From positions 4,526,001-4,590,000 of the forward strand of contig NZ_JAGJBY010000002.1 of NCBI RefSeq assembly GCF_020010905.1: a stretch of DNA of 64,000 nucleotides, in the 5' to 3' direction. A program made the position numbers and the translations under genes. Source of the stretch: Streptomyces acidiscabies. GTDB lineage: Bacteria > Actinomycetota > Actinomycetes > Streptomycetales > Streptomycetaceae. This document shows, one piece after another, positions 59,917 to 64,000 of this stretch (its first letter is position 1; each line of letters opens with the position of its first letter). A model generated the notes under the pieces. It was given only the letters and a program-made list of their open reading frames with translations, was not told where the DNA came from and searched no databases.

Positions 59917-60609
59917 ATGTCCGTGAAGGGCGAAAACCGCGGTGGCCAGGACGATGCGCAGCTGCAGGGCGGGCCGGTGGCGGTGGCAGTAGAGGACGAG
60001 CATCTCCTCGCGGAGACCGAGAAGATCGCCGTCGCGCTGGGGCGCATGTTCCCCGGCCTGTGTGAGGTGGTCCTGCACGACCTGCGCGACCCGACCCACG
60101 CCATCCGCGTCATCGAGAACAACCTGTCCGGTAGGCAGGTCGGCGACTCGGCCACCGAGCTGGGCCTAGCCCGCATCAAGGACCCCGGCTACCCCAGCGT
60201 CATTCAGAACTACGCCAACCAGTTCCCCGACGGACGGCCCGCCAAGAGCACGTCGATCGGGATCAAGAACATGGCCGGGGAGTACATCGCCGCCCTGTGC
60301 CTGAACCTGGACGTATCGACGCTGTCGCCGGTCACCCTGTCTCTGTCCAACCTGGTGGCGACCGACCCCGAGAACCGCGACGTCGAGCTGGAGACCCTGC
60401 GCGACCGCTCCCGCCGGGAACTGCGTGAGGTCATCGAGACGGCCGCCGCTGAATGCTCCACCACCCCGCGGGCCCTTCACAAGGACGTCAAGAAGGAGCT
60501 CGTACGCAGCCTGCACCAGGACGGCTACTTCGACACCCGCAACGCGGCCCAGACCATCGCCGACCTCCTCGGTATCTCCCGGGCCAGCGTCTACGCGTAC
60601 ACGAAATGA
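59917..60609 (+). CDS. DauR/YheO-like regulator of the amino-acid cluster
   Basis: 230 residues. The PAS_6 (YheO) domain reads ALGRMFPGLCEVVLHDLRDP and FPDGRPAKSTSIGIKNMAGE; the C-terminal HTH_22 reads YFDTRNAAQTIADLLGISRA and ends SVYAYTK. It resembles Pseudomonas DauR, which controls D-arginine catabolism. The ATG at 59917 is chosen for GGGAAGGGAT upstream; in-frame ATGs at 59761 and 59863 would add a low-complexity extension absent from the paralogue at 26140-26826. It is first in an operon with RidA, an OCD-family enzyme and a DSD1-family enzyme, and is divergent from the permease. Confidence 0.88.
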   Translation: MSVKGENRGGQDDAQLQGGPVAVAVEDEHLLAETEKIAVALGRMFPGLCEVVLHDLRDPTHAIRVIENNLSGRQVGDSATELGLARIKDPGYPSVIQNYANQFPDGRPAKSTSIGIKNMAGEYIAALCLNLDVSTLSPVTLSLSNLVATDPENRDVELETLRDRSRRELREVIETAAAECSTTPRALHKDVKKELVRSLHQDGYFDTRNAAQTIADLLGISRASVYAYTK

Positions 60610-60614
60610 GGACG

Positions 60615-61052
60615 ATGACCACCGGTGAGAACACCCTCCACGACGCCGGATCAGGCACGGGCGGGGGTACCTCGACAGCGACGTTCGACAGCGCGCAGCT
60701 GTTGCCGCCAGCGGGCCATTACTCGCACATCGCCACCCACCGTGGCGTGGCCTATATCTCCGGCCAGCTTCCTCTGGCGCCCGACGGAACCCGGCTGGCC
60801 GACGAGCCGTTCGAGGTCCAGGCCCGGCAGGTGCTGGACAACCTCGACGCCTGTCTGGTCACCGCCGGCTCCAGCCGGGAACGGCTGATCTCGGTCACCG
60901 TCCACGTGACCGACATCGCCAACTGGCCTCTTTTCGACCAGCTGTACCGAGCCTGGCTCGGCCCGGTCCGGCCCGCGCGGGCCGTTGCCGGTGCCAAGGA
61001 ACTCCACTACGGCTCCGCAGTGGAGGTGCACGCAATTGCCGCCCTCGACTGA
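60615..61052 (+). CDS. RidA-family imine/enamine deaminase
   Basis: 145 residues. YjgF/YER057c/UK114 fold: YSHIATHRGVAYISGQLPLA, FEVQARQVLDNLDACLVTAG, VTVHVTDIANWPLF, and the conserved arginine in VRPARAVAGAKEL. RidA proteins hydrolyse reactive imines and enamines made by PLP dehydratases or amino-acid oxidation. It lies between the regulator and the OCD-family gene, a place that suggests it handles an imino acid intermediate of this pathway. The ATG at 60615 follows GAGGAC; ATG 60606, overlapping the regulator's stop, is possible. Confidence 0.85.
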   Translation: MTTGENTLHDAGSGTGGGTSTATFDSAQLLPPAGHYSHIATHRGVAYISGQLPLAPDGTRLADEPFEVQARQVLDNLDACLVTAGSSRERLISVTVHVTDIANWPLFDQLYRAWLGPVRPARAVAGAKELHYGSAVEVHAIAALD

Positions 61053-62013
61053 GCCCCAGGCCGCCACGGGCGAGCTGAGAAGCGGACTGCGCTACGTTCC
61101 CGAGGAGCAGACCGCAGCCGTGATCAGCCACGAACTGGCGCTCCAGGCCGCCAAAGAAGCCTTCGAGGCCACCGTCGGCTGCGCGGTGCTGGACACACTG
61201 AACGTACACGGATCGGACCCCACGAACCGATACACCGTCAAACCGGCCGCCTCCTCCGCCCACGCAGGGCTGAAGATCGGCACCTACTGGCCAGCAAACG
61301 ACCGCCACGGACTGCCCAGGCACCACTCCACGTTGCTGATCCTCGACCAGAGCATCGGCCGCATTGCCGCCGTGCTCGAGGCCGGCACCGCCAACGCCTA
61401 CCGCACCGCGGCCGCCGACGCCCTGGCCGTCGACCTGCTCGCCCGCCCGGACGCGCGCACACTTGCCGTCCTCGGCACCGGCCATCAGGCCGGCTACGAC
61501 GTACGCGCCGTCGCCCGGGTCCGCCCTGTCGACCTGGTCCTGGCCGTCGGACGCGACCCGGACCGGACCCGGGCGTTCACGGACGCGCTCGCCAGTGACG
61601 GGATCTCCGCACGGCCCACAGCGGCCGAGGAAGCCGTCACCAGCGCCGACATCATCATCACCGCGACCACCTCCACCACCGCCGACCCGGCCCTGTTCCA
61701 AGCAGAGTGGGTCCGGCCCGGCACTCATGTGTCAGCCATGGGCGCTGACGCCCCCGGCAAACGCGAGTTGCCCGCCGAACTGCTGTCCCGCGCACAGCTT
61801 TTCTGCGACATAACCAGCCAGTCCCGCAGGATCGGCGAGTTGCAGCACGCCCCGGCTGACGCATCCGTCACCCAACTCGGAGACGTGCTCACCGGGCGAG
61901 CGCCGGGCCGACGCACACCCCAGGACATCACCCTTTTCGACAGCTCAGGCATCGGCCTTCAGGACCTCTACCTGGGCCTGGCCCTCCTTGACCGACTGGA
62001 CACCGCACCATGA
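61036..62013 (+). CDS. Ornithine cyclodeaminase / mu-crystallin family enzyme
   Basis: 325 residues. The family start is SGLRYVPEEQTAAVISHELA. The substrate-binding Lys is in SSAHAGLKIGTYWP, the substrate loop is AGTANAYRTAAADALAVDLL, and the NAD(P) motif is TLAVLGTGHQAGYDVRAVAR. The ADIIITATTSTTADPALF and VSAMGADAPGKRELPAELL segments complete it. Members include ornithine cyclodeaminase, DauB-type dehydrogenases and BhcD-type iminosuccinate reductases, which reduce or form imino acids with NAD(P)H. Which of these applies is open. The TTG at 61036 is chosen because GGAGG lies nine bases before it. It overlaps the end of the RidA gene by 17 bases, and its stop overlaps the next ATG. Confidence 0.85.
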   Translation: MPPSTEPQAATGELRSGLRYVPEEQTAAVISHELALQAAKEAFEATVGCAVLDTLNVHGSDPTNRYTVKPAASSAHAGLKIGTYWPANDRHGLPRHHSTLLILDQSIGRIAAVLEAGTANAYRTAAADALAVDLLARPDARTLAVLGTGHQAGYDVRAVARVRPVDLVLAVGRDPDRTRAFTDALASDGISARPTAAEEAVTSADIIITATTSTTADPALFQAEWVRPGTHVSAMGADAPGKRELPAELLSRAQLFCDITSQSRRIGELQHAPADASVTQLGDVLTGRAPGRRTPQDITLFDSSGIGLQDLYLGLALLDRLDTAP

Positions 62014-63203
62014 CCACGCCGCCCCCGCACCCCGCCCCGACCACCTCCGACACCGTGGGCGCACTCAGCCTGGTCGATCCGGACACCCCGTTCGCGGTGC
62101 TGGACACGGACAAGGCCACGCACAACATCGCCAGGCTGGCCGACCACGTCAGCACACTCGGCGTCAGCCTGCGACCGCACCTCAAGACCGCCAAGTCCCT
62201 TGCCGTCGCCGCCCTGATCCACGGCGACACCCCCGGACCGATCACCGTCTCCACCCTGGCCGAGGCGGAAGCCTTCGCCGACGGCGGGTATACCGACATC
62301 CTCTACGCCGTCGGCATCGACCCGCATAAACTCCCGCGCGTCATCGCCCTGCTGCAACGCGGGATCACCCTCAGCGTTCTGCTGGACAGCACGGAACAGG
62401 CCCGCGCAGTGCGGGACGCCTCCGCCGCTGCCCGCACGCCCATCCCGGCCCTGATCGAGGTCGACTGCGACGGCCACCGCGGCGGCGTGACCCTCCAGGA
62501 CCCCACGCTCGTAGAGATCGGCCGCATCCTCACTGAATCCGACAGCCTCGCCGGCGTCCTCGTCCACGCGGGCGAGTCCTATTTCGCCACCACCCGCGCC
62601 GAACAGCACAAGGCCGCCGACCACGAACGCGACGTCGCTGTCGCCGCCGCACAGCAGCTGCGCGAGGCCGGCCTGCGCGTGGACACGGTTAGCGTCGGAT
62701 CCACCCCGACCGCCCACGCCGCAACCGACCTCACCGGCGTCACCGAAGTCCGCGCCGGCAACTACGTCTTCTTCGACCTCGTCATGTCCGGCCTCGGCGT
62801 GTGCGAGGTGGACGACCTCGCGCTGTCCGTTGTGGTCACCGTCATCGGTCACCGCCCCGAACACGGCTGGATCCTCACCGACGGCGGCTGGATGGCCATG
62901 TCCCGCGATCGGGGCACCGCCAACCAGCGCGTCGACCAGGGCTACGGGCTTGTAACCGACCTGAACGGAAACCCTGTCCCCCAGCTGCTCATGAGCGGCG
63001 CCAGCCAGGAACACGGCATCCTCTCCACCCGAGATGGATCCCCCCTTCCGGACCTGCCCGTCGGCACCCGGCTGCGCGTCCTGCCCAACCACGCCTGCGC
63101 CACCGCCGCCCAGCATCACGGCTACCACGTCGTCGACAGCAGCCGGGACACCACCGGCACGCCGGTGATCCAGGCCTACTGGGGGCGTGTCACGGGCTGG
63201 TGA
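62010..63203 (+). CDS. DSD1/D-threonine aldolase-family PLP enzyme
   Basis: 397 residues, alanine-racemase-type barrel (fold III). The PLP lysine is Lys59 in VSLRPHLKTAKSLAVAAL. LIEVDCDGHRGG, VSVGSTPTAHAATDLTGVTE and VRAGNYVFFDLVMSGLGVCE are conserved. LRVLPNHACATAAQHHGYHV carries the His/Cys metal site of D-serine dehydratase/D-threonine aldolase relatives. Family members cleave D-threonine or beta-hydroxyaspartate (BhcC) to glycine plus an aldehyde, or dehydrate D-serine. The ATG overlaps the OCD gene stop (ATGA). As the last gene of a regulator-RidA-OCD operon it points to catabolism of a hydroxy or D-amino acid. Confidence 0.85.
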   Translation: MTTPPPHPAPTTSDTVGALSLVDPDTPFAVLDTDKATHNIARLADHVSTLGVSLRPHLKTAKSLAVAALIHGDTPGPITVSTLAEAEAFADGGYTDILYAVGIDPHKLPRVIALLQRGITLSVLLDSTEQARAVRDASAAARTPIPALIEVDCDGHRGGVTLQDPTLVEIGRILTESDSLAGVLVHAGESYFATTRAEQHKAADHERDVAVAAAQQLREAGLRVDTVSVGSTPTAHAATDLTGVTEVRAGNYVFFDLVMSGLGVCEVDDLALSVVVTVIGHRPEHGWILTDGGWMAMSRDRGTANQRVDQGYGLVTDLNGNPVPQLLMSGASQEHGILSTRDGSPLPDLPVGTRLRVLPNHACATAAQHHGYHVVDSSRDTTGTPVIQAYWGRVTGW

Positions 63204-63556
63204 GAACACCGGCGGCCAGCGCCGATGCTCTGCCCCCGAACTTGGTGCCGTACGCATCAGGCGTACGCGTGCTCGGGCTCGGCGCGACCTGGATGCCCAG
63301 GACGTGGGAACGGGGCGTCAGGCTTTGGTGGGCAACTCGGCCGACCGTGGGACTGATGGTTCCGGTGAAGCGTCCCGCTATCCGGCTCATCAGGCCCTCT
63401 AACGGCTCCTGCCGGCAGGCAGGGTCTACGCTGTGACCTGCGGCCACCGCATGATCGTTTGTCTTCACGCGGCGATGATCAACGGTGGTCGCACCCGTCT
63501 CCGCACCGCGTCAGGTCGCGCAGCGTCGGCCTGCCGTCCTGTGTATCGGAGGGCTT
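63204..63556. other. Gap between the amino-acid operon and the MazF-like gene
   Basis: About 350 bases with no intact gene. On the minus strand near 63365-63410 a frame reads LEGLMSRIAGRF, which is reminiscent of the start of IS701-type transposases but too short to call. Confidence 0.35.
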
Positions 63557-63961
63557 GTGCAACGTGGCGAAGTCTGGTGGGTCCAGTTCGACGAGCGGAG
63601 GTTGGTCGTACTGCTGTCAGGAGACGACGCGTCAGGGTTCCAGGTGATGCAGGTCGTCGCTCCGGCGGGCCTCGACATCAGCGGTCTGGGCATCGAAGTG
63701 ACGGTCGGCGCCGGTGAAGGGCTGCTGCTCGAAGGCGTGCTGCGGCTCGCGTTCCCGCGTCCGGGCTTCACCCCGTGCACGTGGCTGACCACCGTGTCCC
63801 GGGACGACCTGATAGAGCGGGCGGCCGTCTTGTCCTCCAGGAAGCTCAGCGAGATCGACGATGCCCTCCGACTCGCTGAACAAGCACAGGAGCGGACCTC
63901 GGCAACGACCACGAAGCTCAGCGAGATAAGGGACGCCCTCCGTCGCGGTGAACTCGGGTAG
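63557..63961 (+). CDS. PemK/MazF-like protein with duplicated helical tail
   Basis: 134 residues. The start VQRGEVWWVQFDERRLVVLL is the typical beta-hairpin opening of PemK/MazF ribonuclease toxins, and LRLAFPRPGFTPCTWLTTVS followed by LIERAAVLSSRKLSEIDDAL matches its second half. Unlike classical MazF it has an insertion (VVAPAGLDISGLGIEVTVGA) common in Streptomyces paralogues. The C-terminus repeats KLSEIDDALR as KLSEIRDALRRGELG after a linker, an internal duplication. No antitoxin gene precedes it in the visible sequence, so it may be a solitary or non-toxin member. GTG 63557 follows CGGAGGG. Confidence 0.75.
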   Translation: MQRGEVWWVQFDERRLVVLLSGDDASGFQVMQVVAPAGLDISGLGIEVTVGAGEGLLLEGVLRLAFPRPGFTPCTWLTTVSRDDLIERAAVLSSRKLSEIDDALRLAEQAQERTSATTTKLSEIRDALRRGELG

Positions 63962-64000
63962 ACGGAGAAGGAGCCGACGCCCGCGACGGCATGAGCGATC

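Noticed and set aside
63365..63410. LEGLMSRIAGRF as an IS701 transposase start
   Set aside because: Only a dozen residues match and the continuation does not, so it is not listed as an element.
1..64000. CRISPR arrays, rRNA or tRNA genes, prophage modules
   Set aside because: No regularly spaced repeats, no RNA gene signatures and no phage structural genes were seen in the window.

Overview
The window is high-GC actinobacterial DNA that reads like a Streptomyces chromosome arm. Many starts are GTG or TTG, genes sit in ATGA/GTGA overlaps, and Tat-type leaders and secreted plant-polysaccharide enzymes are frequent. It is an accessory region: intact operons alternate with broken genes, a fresh insertion sequence and relics of older ones.

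Layout. 0.1-1.8 kb: an FAD monooxygenase and a frameshifted small membrane/lectin-like gene. 1.8-9.8 kb: a complete respiratory nitrate reductase operon narGHJI (minus strand) divergent from narK, with palindromes resembling DevR/DosR boxes in the shared promoter region. 9.7-12.5 kb: decayed genes (a response regulator with an in-frame amber codon, a frameshifted histidine kinase, an anti-sigma-type ATPase fragment, a truncated TauD-like oxygenase). 12.4-23.7 kb: secreted polysaccharide and ester hydrolases on the minus strand (cutinase-like lipase, GH43, PL9-type pectate lyase, two CE12-type esterases, GH53 galactanase, GH5). The GH43 has lost its C-terminal module at an IS110 relic. The GH5 gene is split in its signal peptide by an 878-bp IS5-family element. 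24-27 kb: a deleted lipase paralogue, a PaaX-type regulator and a DauR-like regulator. 27-42.7 kb: intracellular glycosidases (DUF5060-type, GH2 remnant, GH43, GH78 rhamnosidase) divergent from a LacI regulator and a family-5 ABC importer with an unusual permease-ATPase fusion and a Tat-exported alpha/beta-hydrolase.

42.7-48.8 kb: an IS630 relic, then a periplasmic-type molybdenum aldehyde oxidoreductase (PaoABC-like) with its XdhC maturation factor. 48.8-55.8 kb: an XRE regulator preceded by a chimeric remnant, a CrtI-like oxidoreductase with a broken MaoC gene, an HxlR regulator, and kinase and ATP-grasp pseudogenes. 55.8-63.2 kb: an amino-acid cluster (threonine-synthase-like enzyme, asparaginase, permease, DauR-like regulator, RidA, ornithine-cyclodeaminase family, D-threonine aldolase/DSD1 family). 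63.6 kb: a MazF/PemK-like protein.

How it works together. The 14-43 kb block looks like a pectin / rhamnogalacturonan-I programme: secreted enzymes cut and deacetylate the backbone and galactan side chains, the ABC system imports oligomers, and GH78/GH43 enzymes finish them inside. Two nearly identical 18-bp operators, each just after a good -35/-10, tie the importer and the rhamnosidase operon to the LacI protein encoded between them. The 55.8-63.2 kb cluster is the best candidate for a little-described pathway: it joins dauBAR-like genes (regulator, OCD family, RidA) to a BhcC-like aldolase-family enzyme and an asparagine-entry module. A further theme is segmental duplication with decay: the gene order paaX - GH5 - XRE occurs twice, once spread over 21.4-25.8 kb and once collapsed to about 400 bp at 49.7-50.1 kb.
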